Notes under the pieces: model-generated | The model's input: only the letters and a program-made list of their open reading frames with translations | What the model was told of the DNA's origin: nothing | Databases searched by the model: none | Shown here: one piece after another, positions 1 to 8,796 of the stretch | Layout of the letters: each line of letters opens with the position of its first letter | Numbering within the stretch: the stretch's first letter is position 1 | DNA from: UBA7662 sp943369355 | GTDB lineage: Bacteria > Bacteroidota > Bacteroidia > UBA7662 | DNA: 64,000 bases | Direction of reading: 5' to 3' | Assembly: GCA_943369355.1 (NCBI GenBank) | Contig: CALRMX020000004.1 | Span: 62,001-126,000, forward strand | Translations under genes and position numbers: made by a program

Positions 1-285
1 TTGCTGACCATACCGGTGAATGTAGTCAAACAATTCAAACTGCAATATGCCCGATCGAAAAGCTATGGTTGGACCATACCTGTATTCGGCTATTTATCTG
101 GTGTACATGGTTGGTTTGCTGGCATAAGTTTACCCGTAAATTTAATCGTCACCATTTCGGTAACAGCATCGGGCAACAAAGCTTATAGCTACAGCCATAA
201 AACCATCGGTTGGGATAAGCTCAAGATGTTTGCACGCTTTCCGCAAGGCATACCTCCGCATGTAGACCCCAGCCAACTCCGATAA
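1..285 (+). CDS. Partial hypothetical protein, C-terminal part only
   Basis: The reading frame is open from the first base and stops at 283-285, so only the last 94 residues are present and the true start lies upstream. The visible part contains hydrophobic beta-like stretches (for example LIVTISVTASG) and ends PHVDPSQLR. I recognise no family. Base composition is richer in GC than the genes that follow, more like the chromosomal genes after 14 kb. It therefore probably belongs to the chromosome just outside the cassette array that begins near 439. Confidence 0.5.
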   Translation: MLTIPVNVVKQFKLQYARSKSYGWTIPVFGYLSGVHGWFAGISLPVNLIVTISVTASGNKAYSYSHKTIGWDKLKMFARFPQGIPPHVDPSQLR

Positions 286-438
286 ATAATCCCCCCATAA
301 AGCACCCTGCCGCCTTCCCTCAAAACCTTACACCACCACCCTATGCCCAAACGTGCAATTCATCATACTCGGCCCAAAACCTTCGCTTTTGTTCCAGATT
401 TGGGCGTATAAGCGATATAAACCTTCGCCAATAAACAA

Positions 439-447
439 GTTACCGGC
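439..447 (+). other. Left boundary of the cassette array, GTT core site
   Basis: GTTACCGGC. It is the exact reverse complement of 2032-2040, the left end of the repeat that follows the reverse-transcriptase gene. The next bases also match at CCC (12 of 14 positions overall). No convincing full attC-like hairpin lies upstream in 286-438; there is only a short TATGCCCAAA / TTTGGGCGTATA pairing and a 10-bp direct repeat (AAACCTTCGC at 377 and 419). This may be the attI-like or terminal end of the array. Confidence 0.5.
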
Positions 448-496
448 AACCCTCAAAGACTGCGAAAATGAACATTCTAGCTATTAATAACCTTTT

Positions 497-2020
497 ATGA
501 GACTGACAGAAAAACACTTTCGAGACACGAAACGCCTAATCGGAAAAATCAGTACAGCGAAAATTGCTAAATGGTTATTAGAAGAAGGATACTTTGCTGA
601 ACAATATGTTTTGCCCCCAGCGTTCAAGGCTGTAGAATACAAGCGAAAGCGGAGTCCATATTTCAAGGTGACCGGATCTGCGAAAAAACATTTTAAACCA
701 ACGACCTCTGACCTTATTTCAGTTTCATTCCCAAAATCACGATTGACTGAGAGAACTTTTGGAATAATTGAGCCGAAAATACACCATGATATCGTATGGT
801 ATTTAATGAAAGAATGGAATGCAGTGCTAGCCCAACTCTTTCATAAAGACATTAAAATTGTCAATTATGGCTTTCCCATTCCGATAACTAAAAACAATGA
901 AACCAATCTCGGCTCTTTAAGAGCAGGTAGAATGATTTATGAGTTTATAGAAATGGCCGAAACCGATTTAGTTTCGGAGGCTCATAAGTACAAATTTGTC
1001 GTTAAAACTGATATTAAGAATTTCTACCCATCAATTTATACTCATAGCATTTCATGGGCTTTGCATGGAAAAGACGATGCAAGGGCAGATCGGTTTACGT
1101 TTGCTTTACTTGGCAATAAACTTGACAAATTGTTTCAAAATGCCAATGACGGTTGTACTAATGGACTCCCTATTGGACCCGCAATTTCTGATTTACTCGG
1201 TGACATAATTTTGTCGGCAGTTGATCGAGAATGTTCAAAAGATTTGAAAAAGAAAAAAATTGATTTTGTTGGCGTTCGCTTCAAAGACGATTATCGGTTT
1301 CTATGTAATTCAAAAACAGATACTGAAATAATTATTAAGTCTTTGCAAACACAGATGCGATATTTCAATTTGAGTCTTAACGAAGGAAAATCTGATATTA
1401 AGGAATTGCCTGAAGGCCTTTTTAGACCTTGGACTTATGAGTATCAAAAATCATCTCTGCGTGACAAGAAAACTATTTCATACAAACAGTTTGAACACAC
1501 ATTACTTGCTGTTCTCCAAATTGACCAAAAACATCCTGACACAGGAGTTATTGACAAATTCTTGAGCGAACTAACCACAAATGACTACAAATTGAAGCTC
1601 AAGATAAAACAGAAAGAGATTCTAAAAACTTTTAGTTTACTTCTTATGCTTAAAGAAAGAAGGTCCAAAGCATTTCCTCAAATCCTTGCCATTATAGAGC
1701 ATATCTTTGTTAGCAACAAAAGTAAAATAGTGCTGCTTAATAAAATGAAAAACTCAATCGAAGGCCTCTTTTACAAAAAACTTTCGAACCAGACAGAGAA
1801 CCAATATGATCTACTATGGTTAACTTATTTCATTAAGTCAAGTGAACTATTCAAAATAAAATGGCCAAGGACAATAAATTCTGAGCTTTTAAAATCTTTA
1901 AAAGCCAACAATCAGACTTTCTTCACAACAGATCCGGACATTGAACTCTATTCAAAAATCAAGCGAAAGGGAAGCAATATTTCACTTCTGAAGCATCTAG
2001 CAATATTTCCCAGAGACTGA
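497..2020 (+). CDS. Reverse transcriptase, group II/UG-Abi-like, probably anti-phage (cassette 1)
   Basis: A 507-residue RNA-directed DNA polymerase. Motif A is KTDIKNFYPSI with the catalytic Asp at 172; motif B is GLPIGPAIS at 223-231; motif C is RFKDDYRF, an FxDD variant of YxDD with Asp264-Asp265; a motif D-like LSLNEGKSD follows. The roughly 225 residues after motif D are helical and match no intron maturase or endonuclease domain I recognise, so it is not a complete group II intron protein. Stand-alone RTs of this shape (UG/DRT and Abi families) are known phage-defence proteins that make cDNA in response to infection. Defence is inferred from family and context. It is the sole gene of its cassette, with the closing repeat starting 12 bases after the stop. 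An associated structured RNA, if any, could lie in 286-496 or in the repeat. Confidence 0.85.
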   Translation: MRLTEKHFRDTKRLIGKISTAKIAKWLLEEGYFAEQYVLPPAFKAVEYKRKRSPYFKVTGSAKKHFKPTTSDLISVSFPKSRLTERTFGIIEPKIHHDIVWYLMKEWNAVLAQLFHKDIKIVNYGFPIPITKNNETNLGSLRAGRMIYEFIEMAETDLVSEAHKYKFVVKTDIKNFYPSIYTHSISWALHGKDDARADRFTFALLGNKLDKLFQNANDGCTNGLPIGPAISDLLGDIILSAVDRECSKDLKKKKIDFVGVRFKDDYRFLCNSKTDTEIIIKSLQTQMRYFNLSLNEGKSDIKELPEGLFRPWTYEYQKSSLRDKKTISYKQFEHTLLAVLQIDQKHPDTGVIDKFLSELTTNDYKLKLKIKQKEILKTFSLLLMLKERRSKAFPQILAIIEHIFVSNKSKIVLLNKMKNSIEGLFYKKLSNQTENQYDLLWLTYFIKSSELFKIKWPRTINSELLKSLKANNQTFFTTDPDIELYSKIKRKGSNISLLKHLAIFPRD

Positions 2021-2031
2021 CAATAAGGGCA

Positions 2032-2167
2032 GCCGGTAACACACGTTTGGCGCAATGGGGGCTAACATCGTACATTGAAAGTTTGTGCTTCTATTGTAAA
2101 TTCGTGCAGGTTGACAATTTAGTTTTCCAAAATCCCCCACTGCGCCAAGCGTGGGAACGTTAGCACC
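2032..2167 (+). other. attC-like recombination site A
   Basis: Outer left GCCGGTAAC and right GTTAGCACC. The inner arms CACGTTTGGCGCAATGGGGG and CCCCCACTGCGCCAAGCGTG pair along almost their full length. An unpaired GGGAA lies between the arm and the right core, like the central spacer of attC sites. The loop is about 70 nt. The right core sits 7 nt before the ATG of the next gene, so that gene has a very short leader. Confidence 0.65.
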
Positions 2168-2173
2168 AATATT

Positions 2174-2842
2174 ATGAGACGACTATTTATCATATTGACA
2201 ATTTTAGGACTGACACAATCTTGCTCAGACAATTCAACCAAACAAACAGTTGACAACTCAGTTGTTGACAATAGTGAAGCCTTTCTCAAATTATTTCCAG
2301 AAATTGAATATAAAGACCTTCATATTTACACACCTCCATACGACACTTCAAATCGTGCTGACAAATATGACGGCAAACAAATAGACCGCTCTTTTTATAA
2401 GTTCCTTGTGTTTGACAATTACATTAACCCGACAGAAATTGATACATTTTATCATTATTTCGCTTGTTTCAAGTTCAAACTATCTGACAGCAAGACTGGA
2501 TTAATTATTCGCAGACCGAGTCAGTATAGTGAAACAGCTATTGACTTATATACTTGGGACAACTTAGAGAAGAAAGTAACAAACATTATCAATCTTGCAG
2601 ACGCTTTTGGAGACGAAGGCTGGTATTTTGTTCAGGACGCTTGGATAGAAGACGTAAATGCAGACAATTACTTAGACATTGTTGTTAGAAAAAAAGAGTT
2701 TGACCAAGACTTAGATGAACCTTTAAACATAACACGTTCAGACACTTCGTTTGTTTTTCTTGGCGACAACAAGACATTCAAACAATCTAACTTTAATATT
2801 GATAGAAATAAATATCAACTAAAACATTGGACAGAACAATAA
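2174..2842 (+). CDS. Hypothetical lipoprotein with a VCBS/FG-GAP-like segment (cassette 2)
   Basis: A 222-residue protein with a lipoprotein signal peptide (hydrophobic stretch then lipobox LTQSC, Cys17), so it should be lipid-anchored in the cell envelope. Near residue 165 the segment DVNADNYLDIVV resembles the calcium-binding loop of FG-GAP/VCBS repeats. The rest has no family I recognise. It begins 7 nt after the cassette boundary and ends 6 nt before its own attC-like site, the compact layout expected of a promoterless gene cassette. Function unknown. Confidence 0.75.
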   Translation: MRRLFIILTILGLTQSCSDNSTKQTVDNSVVDNSEAFLKLFPEIEYKDLHIYTPPYDTSNRADKYDGKQIDRSFYKFLVFDNYINPTEIDTFYHYFACFKFKLSDSKTGLIIRRPSQYSETAIDLYTWDNLEKKVTNIINLADAFGDEGWYFVQDAWIEDVNADNYLDIVVRKKEFDQDLDEPLNITRSDTSFVFLGDNKTFKQSNFNIDRNKYQLKHWTEQ

Positions 2843-2847
2843 ATACT

Positions 2848-2983
2848 GGTGCTAACAGCGGCCTTAACGCAAGTGCCGTATATTTAGCAGCACCATCATT
2901 TTTCTTCGCATTTTTATTTATCTTGGTTGACAGATTTTCGTTCCGTATTCGGCACCTGCGTAAGGCCGCGGAACGTTATGCGT
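2848..2983 (+). other. attC-like recombination site B
   Basis: Left GGTGCTAAC, right GTTATGCGT. Inner arms are GCGGCCTTAACGCAAGTGCCG and CGGCACCTGCGTAAGGCCGC; they pair throughout except for one extra unpaired A in the left arm and one mismatch. An unpaired base in one arm is the hallmark (extrahelical base) that orients attC recombination. The loop is AT-rich, about 75 nt. GGAAC precedes the right core exactly as in site A. Confidence 0.7.
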
Positions 2984-3025
2984 CAGCTTAGGACGCCCCA
3001 ACAGACTACAATAAAAAGACAGACA

Positions 3026-3583
3026 ATGAAACAACTTTTGACAATCATTTTTGCAACACTGACCTTGACTTCATTCGCACAAGACAAATACAATTATGTT
3101 CACTTTAACAAACTGACCGAAGTTGTCGGGACAGAATATGTAATTGCTTCAATTGAGAATTGGGGTAAAATGTTTGACACAAAAAGCCGCTACCTTTTGT
3201 TCATCAACACAAAAACTGGACAGACAAAACAAATCGACTTTCCCAATGACGGCTATATGGAAAAAATTGAACAAGTTAAAATCGACAGTTTAGGTATTAA
3301 CAAAATCATTGTATCTGCACAGACAATTGACCTTGACCGAAAAAACGGTATTGACTGGGCAGACCCAAAACAAATCATAATTCTTTCAACTGACGGACAA
3401 GAGAAAACTCAATTAACAGACGACAAATTTTTCTCTCGTACTTGGATTGTAAATAAGCAAACTGGGACAATTACAGTAACAGGTCATTACGACACGAACA
3501 ACAATAACAAATACGACAAGACAGATAAAAACGAAATACACATTTACGACTTGTGGACACTTAAGCTGATTAGCAAAATATGA
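3026..3583 (+). CDS. Hypothetical secreted protein (cassette 3)
   Basis: A 185-residue product counted from the ATG at 3026. The frame is open further upstream into site B, but only from 3026 does the protein begin with a signal peptide (MKQLLTIIFATLTLTSFAQ), so that start is chosen. The mature part contains short beta-strand repeats. Near its end is an Asp/Asn-rich DTNNNNKYDKTDKNEI, which looks like a calcium-binding loop. I recognise no family. It probably acts in the periplasm or outside the cell. Confidence 0.7.
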   Translation: MKQLLTIIFATLTLTSFAQDKYNYVHFNKLTEVVGTEYVIASIENWGKMFDTKSRYLLFINTKTGQTKQIDFPNDGYMEKIEQVKIDSLGINKIIVSAQTIDLDRKNGIDWADPKQIIILSTDGQEKTQLTDDKFFSRTWIVNKQTGTITVTGHYDTNNNNKYDKTDKNEIHIYDLWTLKLISKI

Positions 3584-3594
3584 CAGAATGCCGA

Positions 3595-3851
3595 ACGCAT
3601 AACAGCACCTACCCAAAAGGCGGGCTTTCGTGTTCCAAAGACAGTTTTGTGGTTAATCAAACATTAGTTTTTCAAATCAAGTTTTGTGGTAAAAGTCCCG
3701 CCCTTCGGGTAGCTGCAAACCGTCAAACTGTCTAAAAAGCCCTGAAATGAAAAATTTAAGTGCAAATTCACCCTGTTTCGCGCTATTTTGTTTACTATTT
3801 TGAGGTTTTTAGACAAAAGTCCCGCGGGTGCGGAAAACTGACGTTACCAAT
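3595..3851 (+). other. Composite attC-like site C, about 250 bp
   Basis: Left end ACGCATAAC. A first hairpin pairs GCACCTACCC..GGCGGG (3604 on) with CCCGCC..GGGTAGCTGC (about 3695-3717), but no GTT core follows it. A second hairpin follows, pairing TGTCTAAAAA (about 3729) with TTTTTAGACA (about 3808). The right end is TCCCGCGGGTGCGG..ACTGACGTTACC, the same right-end sequence as sites D, F and G. It looks like a short-type site fused to the right half of a long-type site, possibly after loss of a cassette between them. Confidence 0.55.
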
Positions 3852-3873
3852 AATTGTAAAAGACGACAATGCA

Positions 3874-4449
3874 ATGAGAAATCCACCCGACTTTGACATC
3901 CAATCACAGGGACAAATTTCAAAAGAATTTATCGACAGGAATATTTTGACATTTCATCAGGCTTCAATTTTCGCAAAACATCTTGCTTATGGACGTAATG
4001 CTGATAAGAATAATTTGGTTTCAGTATTTACTGACAACTGCGGAACTTGTAGTACAAAGCACGCATTACTAAAAAAACTAGCAGACGAAAACGGCTATGA
4101 TAAGGTTAAACTTATAGTTGGACTTTTTAAAATGAACAAAAATAACACGCCTGAAATTTCTGAAACACTTCGCAAAAATCAGTTGGAATATATTCCAGAG
4201 GCACATTGTTATTTGAAATTTGAAGGGCGAATTATCGACTTGACAAAAATAAATTCTAAACCAAAAGACTTTTTAGACGACCTGATTGAAGAAATCGAAA
4301 TTTCACCTGAACAAATCACAGATTATAAGGTGAACTATCACAAAAACTATCTTTTAACTTGGCTCGACAAAAACGAGCAAATAAGCTACTCTCTAGACGA
4401 CATTTGGAAAATTAGAGAACAATGTATTCAAGATTTAGCGGACAACTGA
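3874..4449 (+). CDS. Transglutaminase-like cysteine protein (cassette 4)
   Basis: A 191-residue cytoplasmic protein without signal peptide. The start at 3874 (MRNPPDFD) is preferred; the open frame further upstream is inside repeat C. Residues near 52-65 read DNCGTCSTKHALL, followed by EAHCYLKF near 110 and RIIDLT. This gives the Cys, His, Asp order and spacing of the transglutaminase/papain-like fold, so a hydrolase or acyl-transfer activity is likely. Substrate unknown. The GTT core lies 31 nt upstream and the next repeat starts 12 nt after the stop. Single-gene cassette. Confidence 0.65.
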   Translation: MRNPPDFDIQSQGQISKEFIDRNILTFHQASIFAKHLAYGRNADKNNLVSVFTDNCGTCSTKHALLKKLADENGYDKVKLIVGLFKMNKNNTPEISETLRKNQLEYIPEAHCYLKFEGRIIDLTKINSKPKDFLDDLIEEIEISPEQITDYKVNYHKNYLLTWLDKNEQISYSLDDIWKIREQCIQDLADN

Positions 4450-4460
4450 GACGAAGAACA

Positions 4461-4706
4461 ATTACTGGTAACAGCCGTTGCTGTTGGACAACCTCTAATT
4501 TTTTAATGAAAATCGGAATATACGCTGATTACTTGACTTAAATTACTTTGTTTGAGCGCGCGTATTTTACGAGCCTTACCGTATTATCCTGCTCACTTCA
4601 CTTACAAGCCATAAAATGACTTATCTTTTGAGAAGTAACCGAGGTTTTGGGACAACATCACGTTTTACGTGATACGTCCCGAGGGCGAGGGAGACTGATG
4701 TTCTAC
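4461..4706 (+). repeat. Long attC-like site D (first copy of the 200-240 bp repeat family)
   Basis: Left ATTACTGGTAAC. The outer stem ACAACCTC (4488) pairs with GAGGTTTT (4644). The internal segment, with TTACTTTGTTTGAGCGCGCG and AAAATGACTTATCTTTTGAG, is shared with E and F. A right-end hairpin ATCACG/CGTGAT and GTCCCGAGGGCGAGGGAGACTGATG follow. The right core is GTTCTAC, which matches the next site's TGTAGCTAAC only if two bases (AG) were lost. A decayed but recognisable junction. Confidence 0.6.
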
Positions 4707-4765
4707 AAAAATCGTATAAATCAACAATGTTCAAAACAAATAATAGTTATTCAATTCGCTAATCC

Positions 4766-5680
4766 ATGCAAATTAAAATAAAGATTTTTGGGATAATCCC
4801 TTTAGCACTCTTGGCTTCTTGTAACCTAAAAATTGAAGATTCCAAGCACAATAAAGACACTGAGCAAATCATACATGCAATTGCAGATCCCGAGCAGTTT
4901 ATCGGAAAGCAAAAGGCAAAAGCCATGGTTTTAGGGGTATTCCATTTTCATAATCCGGGATTGGATAGCTATAAGCCTAAATACCCTTTCGACATCTTTG
5001 AAAGAAAGAGACAAGAAGAATTAGAAATACTTTTAAAGCAAATTGCCAGGTATAAACCGACTAAAATCCTGGTAGAATGGGACAGAATTAAAGACGATAG
5101 TATCACCAATGTTCGCTATCGAAACTATCTCAATGGAACATTTAATATCAATGATAAAGCTAATGAAGTATATCAAATAGGCTTTAGACTTGCAAAAATG
5201 TTGGGCCACAAAAAGATATACTGCTCAGATGCTCCAGCGGAGTGGTTTGGTGTTAAACTCGACTGGGACAACTACGATGTAGAGGCATATTTAAAGTCGA
5301 AAGGGCAATATGCCAAAAGCACTCGCTATGATTTTCAATTGTTTTACGAATGGAGCGATTCTTTAAAAACGGTGCAAACCTTGTCTGAACATTTTGCCAT
5401 GCTGAACTCTCCAAGTAACCGACTGAAGGATCATCAGGCATATTTAACTGACTTGGTACTAGAAGGCGCAGGTGATAATTATGTAGGTGCAGATGGTGTT
5501 GCAAAATGGTATAGAAGGAACCTAAGAATTTTTGCAAACGCCTACGATATCACAGATTTTGATAACGAAGAAAGATTGTTGCTTATATACGGCTCAGGCC
5601 ACGTTTGGCAGTTAAGACAATTTTTTATGGACTCCCCAGATTTTGATTACATTGAATCATCTCAATATCTAATAAAATAA
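4766..5680 (+). CDS. DUF5694 family lipoprotein (cassette 5)
   Basis: A 304-residue protein with a lipoprotein signal (LALLASC, Cys19). It has the conserved features of DUF5694: KAMVLGVFHFHNPG near residue 53, ILVEWDR near 110, and a late GSGHVWQLRQF. The family is distantly related to TraB/ChaN-like folds, and the HFH and GSGH motifs suggest metal or cofactor binding, but no reaction is established. Predicted envelope location. It is the only gene between sites D and E and has its own 59-nt leader after the cassette boundary. Confidence 0.75.
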   Translation: MQIKIKIFGIIPLALLASCNLKIEDSKHNKDTEQIIHAIADPEQFIGKQKAKAMVLGVFHFHNPGLDSYKPKYPFDIFERKRQEELEILLKQIARYKPTKILVEWDRIKDDSITNVRYRNYLNGTFNINDKANEVYQIGFRLAKMLGHKKIYCSDAPAEWFGVKLDWDNYDVEAYLKSKGQYAKSTRYDFQLFYEWSDSLKTVQTLSEHFAMLNSPSNRLKDHQAYLTDLVLEGAGDNYVGADGVAKWYRRNLRIFANAYDITDFDNEERLLLIYGSGHVWQLRQFFMDSPDFDYIESSQYLIK

Positions 5681-5684
5681 ATAC

Positions 5685-5890
5685 TGTAGCTAACAGCCGT
5701 AAAGTTGCACAACCTCAATTTTTTAATGAAAGTCGGGCTATGCGCTGCTTTTTTGGCTTAAGTTACTTTGTTTGAGCGCGCGTATTTTACAAGCCTTCCC
5801 GATTTAAGCCAATAACCGCGCTTACAAGCCATAAAATGACTTATCTTTTGAGAAAAAACGGAGGTTTTAAGACATACCGAAGTTAGCACC
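5685..5890 (+). repeat. Long attC-like site E
   Basis: Left TGTAGCTAAC, right GAAGTTAGCACC. This is the cleanest member of the long family, about 200 bp with both GTT-type cores intact. The outer stem CACAACCTC (5708) pairs with GGAGGTTTT (5861). Nested pairings inside include AGTCGGG/CCCGATT and GGCTTAA/TTTAAGCC, so a single strand would form a long branched hairpin. It lacks the GTCCCG..GACTGA right-end extension seen in D, F and G. Confidence 0.65.
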
Positions 5891-6249
5891 AATGCCCATC
5901 CAGCAACGCGGACAGTGACAACCAAGCCGACAAAGATTCGTTACCGCAGACAAGAAAAAATTAAACGTGTGACAATTTACTTACTCAAATTCTCCACGCG
6001 GACACTGCTCGTTTTTTTATGCAACTTGGGACTGAGAGACAGAAACTAAAACTTGGGATACGGCTACGAATTGAGATTCGTATCATATCAGCCCACCTCA
6101 CTGCAACCGTGAAGAGATTCTCGCCCACGCTTATGGCACATGCCATAGACGCACAAACCCACGCGACACTAAAGCTATGTCAAGAGCCAAACCAGTTTAT
6201 GCCTAACTTTAAATTCACTAAATTTGGTAAAATATAACTTTTATAATTG
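5891..6249 (+). other. Gene-free leader of the TIR cassette
   Basis: About 360 bp between site E and the TIR gene. A 72-codon frame (6019-6237) has no recognisable product and looks fortuitous. Two short direct repeats of CGCGGACA (5910 and 5998) are visible. A Bacteroidota-type minus-7 element TAAATTTG lies at 6219-6226, 24 nt before the ATG at 6250, so this stretch may carry the promoter of the defence gene. No clear minus-33 TTG at the right spacing. Confidence 0.35.
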
Positions 6250-8796
6250 ATGGATTCTATCAGCGTATTTATCTCTTACACTCATGTAGATGAAATTTTC
6301 AAAGACAAACTTGAAAAGCATTTGTCTATAATGAAACGAAATAACATCATACACACTTGGAGTGACAGAAAGATTATAGCTGGTGAAGAATGGGACAAAA
6401 GAATTAAATCGGAACTGGAGTCATCTCAAATTATTCTTTTACTTGTCAGCGTGGATTTTCTGGCCTCAGATTACTGTTACGATATTGAGATAAAAAGAGC
6501 AGTAGAACGCCACGAAAAAGGTGAAGCCGTAGTGATACCTGTAATCCTGCGTAAATGTGATTGGCAAAATACAAGTTTTAGTAAACTTCAGGCACTCCCA
6601 ACAAATGGAAACCCAGTAAAGAGTTACAGTGATGAGGATGATGCCTTTTTCTCAATTTCAGAAGGTATTAAGGATTCAGTAAATAGTTTAAAGAAAACAC
6701 TTGAGGTAAAGAAAATCTCTGAAACTTTGAAAGAAGAAAATGAAGTAACAATCTTTCATAAATTAAAATCTGAATGTGATACACCACCTAATATCTTGCA
6801 TTGGGTTGGCAGGCATGAAGAAATATCGCAAATAGCTGCCGACCTTAACAAAGTTGTATTCATTTCGGGAATAGGTGGACAAGGTAAGTCAGGACTTGCG
6901 TCACATTATGTAAAAGAAATTGCTCTTAAAAGTAACAAGTGGGAATTTTGGGATTGGAGAGATTGCCAAGAAAAGGAGAATAGAATTCACACAAAAGTAA
7001 TTTCAATTATTTCAAGACTAACTAATAGGCGCATTGAAGCCAACCAAATCGCTGAAGAAAGGATTGATGACTTAATTGAGCTTTTCTTTCAAGAGCTTGG
7101 AAGTAGGCGAATAATATTCGTCTTTGATAATATTGATGCCTATATTGAATTTGAAAATTTTCAGTTAATTGGCGCGGTTCAAAAATTATATAAAGCAGCC
7201 CTATCTAAAGACCATAATTCGAAATTCATTTTCACCTGTCGTTCAGCCATTAACGATGTGGACCCAGAGCTCCTTCAAATCAAACTAAAAGGACTTACTC
7301 TTGAACAAACACAAAAACTTTTTAGTGACTATAATTTATCGTTAAAACCAGATGATACAAATACTTTGTCTTTTAAGTCATATAATCTTACTAAGGGGCA
7401 TCCGTTATGGTTAAACTTGATTGCGGCTCAAGCAAGAAGAGGATTACAAATTGCAGAAGATTTTATTTCCGGAATCTCAACAAGTTCAACTTTCCAGGAA
7501 GAAAGCTTATCATCAATTCTTTCCAATAAGATATTGAGTGCTATTTGGAATAGTCTTAACGAAAAACAAAAGACATTATTAATGGCGTTTGCTGAGATAG
7601 TTAGAGCTGAGACTCATGAGAATTTATCAAATATCCTGAGTTCAGAACTTAATTTTAATCAATTTAATAAATCCTTTAAGGCACTACAGCAGCTGAATCT
7701 TATTGTATCGAAGTCAATAGTGGATGAGCCAGATACATATGAACTTCATCCCTTAGTTAAGGAATACGTTATTCAGAATTTTGGCCGGGTGGAGCGCTCA
7801 AAATTTATATCCTTATTTGTTAACTTCTATGATGGTGTCATACTAATTCTAAAACCAAAATTAAACTCCCAACAACCTCTTAGCTTTTTTGAGAATTGGA
7901 CAGTGAAGATTGAATTAGCTGTTAATAAAGATGACTATAAATCGGCACTTCTTGCTTTAGAAGAAGTCAGTGAACCAATTTGTGACGCTGGTTATGTAGA
8001 GGAATACATTAGAGTTGCTAACTTGGTCTTTATTAACATTGACTGGAAAGTCGCAATAGCAGAGGAAATCAGCTATTTCAATTCTCAATTTACAAAGTTT
8101 GTTGACACTTTAACTGAGTTTGGTAAGTACGATGAAGCAACTGCATTTCTCACAAAGTATGAGAAAAATATCATTTCAAAAGGAACTAATTACATACGTC
8201 TTTGCAAATCTAAAAGTCATTATCTATGGTTCCAGTCTAAATTTGAAGAAGCAATTAAAGTTGCAGAAGAAGGTATCTCTTTAGAAGAACAAAGCACCAC
8301 TAAAAGTGGAATTGACCTAAAACATTCATTAGCTCTTGCATTAAGAGACACTAAAATCAAAGAGAATATAAATAAGGCTCTCGAAATATTCCTTAATGGC
8401 AAGGACATCAAGAATGTGATTGATGAAACAGAGGAAACATATATAGCAGGTGAAATTTATGGTAATGTAGGTAGATGCTTGCAATTCTTGGGTAACACTG
8501 AGGATGCCATAAATTGCTATAAGAAATCGCTTTATAAACTATCAGATACCATGAATAAGGGGTATGGAAATCTGTGGGTGGCTGAATGTATGATTACTTT
8601 AAATAGGATTGACCATGCCTTTTGGTTTTACATGAATTGTTTCAAAATATGGAAAAAGGTTTCGCCAGTTAAAGCATTAACGATTGACAAAAAGATGAGG
8701 GCTATCATGGAATTAAATCCAACTTTATCGCCAATATATGAGTTATCAGAAAGCGAAATCACGATGAACTGCCAAGTTATTTTAAGCACAAAATGA
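6250..8796 (+). CDS. TIR-STAND NTPase-TPR protein, probable anti-phage sensor/effector (cassette 6)
   Basis: 848 residues from the ATG at 6250; a TTG one codon earlier is in frame but less likely. Residues 1-130 are a TIR domain (SVFISYTHVD start; DYCYDIEIK with the probable catalytic Glu80), the class that degrades NAD+ or makes signalling nucleotides. Residues about 183-520 are a STAND/NB-ARC-like NTPase: GRxEE-like WVGRHEEI, Walker A GIGGQGKS (207-214), Walker B IIFVFDNID (288-296), sensor FIFTCRS, GHPLWL and winged-helix HPLVKEYV. The C-terminal 330 residues are TPR-like helical repeats, the usual ligand sensor. Family knowledge suggests oligomerisation on a phage trigger followed by TIR-mediated NAD+ depletion. 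Complete gene, no frameshift, the largest cargo of the array. Confidence 0.85.
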   Translation: MDSISVFISYTHVDEIFKDKLEKHLSIMKRNNIIHTWSDRKIIAGEEWDKRIKSELESSQIILLLVSVDFLASDYCYDIEIKRAVERHEKGEAVVIPVILRKCDWQNTSFSKLQALPTNGNPVKSYSDEDDAFFSISEGIKDSVNSLKKTLEVKKISETLKEENEVTIFHKLKSECDTPPNILHWVGRHEEISQIAADLNKVVFISGIGGQGKSGLASHYVKEIALKSNKWEFWDWRDCQEKENRIHTKVISIISRLTNRRIEANQIAEERIDDLIELFFQELGSRRIIFVFDNIDAYIEFENFQLIGAVQKLYKAALSKDHNSKFIFTCRSAINDVDPELLQIKLKGLTLEQTQKLFSDYNLSLKPDDTNTLSFKSYNLTKGHPLWLNLIAAQARRGLQIAEDFISGISTSSTFQEESLSSILSNKILSAIWNSLNEKQKTLLMAFAEIVRAETHENLSNILSSELNFNQFNKSFKALQQLNLIVSKSIVDEPDTYELHPLVKEYVIQNFGRVERSKFISLFVNFYDGVILILKPKLNSQQPLSFFENWTVKIELAVNKDDYKSALLALEEVSEPICDAGYVEEYIRVANLVFINIDWKVAIAEEISYFNSQFTKFVDTLTEFGKYDEATAFLTKYEKNIISKGTNYIRLCKSKSHYLWFQSKFEEAIKVAEEGISLEEQSTTKSGIDLKHSLALALRDTKIKENINKALEIFLNGKDIKNVIDETEETYIAGEIYGNVGRCLQFLGNTEDAINCYKKSLYKLSDTMNKGYGNLWVAECMITLNRIDHAFWFYMNCFKIWKKVSPVKALTIDKKMRAIMELNPTLSPIYELSESEITMNCQVILSTK

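Noticed and set aside
377..428. AAACCTTCGC direct repeat upstream of the array boundary
   Set aside because: Two 10-bp copies only, with no third copy or pairing that would make them integrase-binding repeats; noted but not used as evidence for an attI site.
497..2020. Group II intron or retron around the reverse transcriptase
   Set aside because: No maturase/X or HNH domain after the RT core, no domain V-like hairpin or msr/msd-like inverted repeats that I could identify; a stand-alone UG/Abi-type RT fits better.
6019..6237. 72-codon plus-strand frame before the TIR gene
   Set aside because: No start context, no recognisable domain, unusual residue content, and it overlaps the probable promoter; looks fortuitous.
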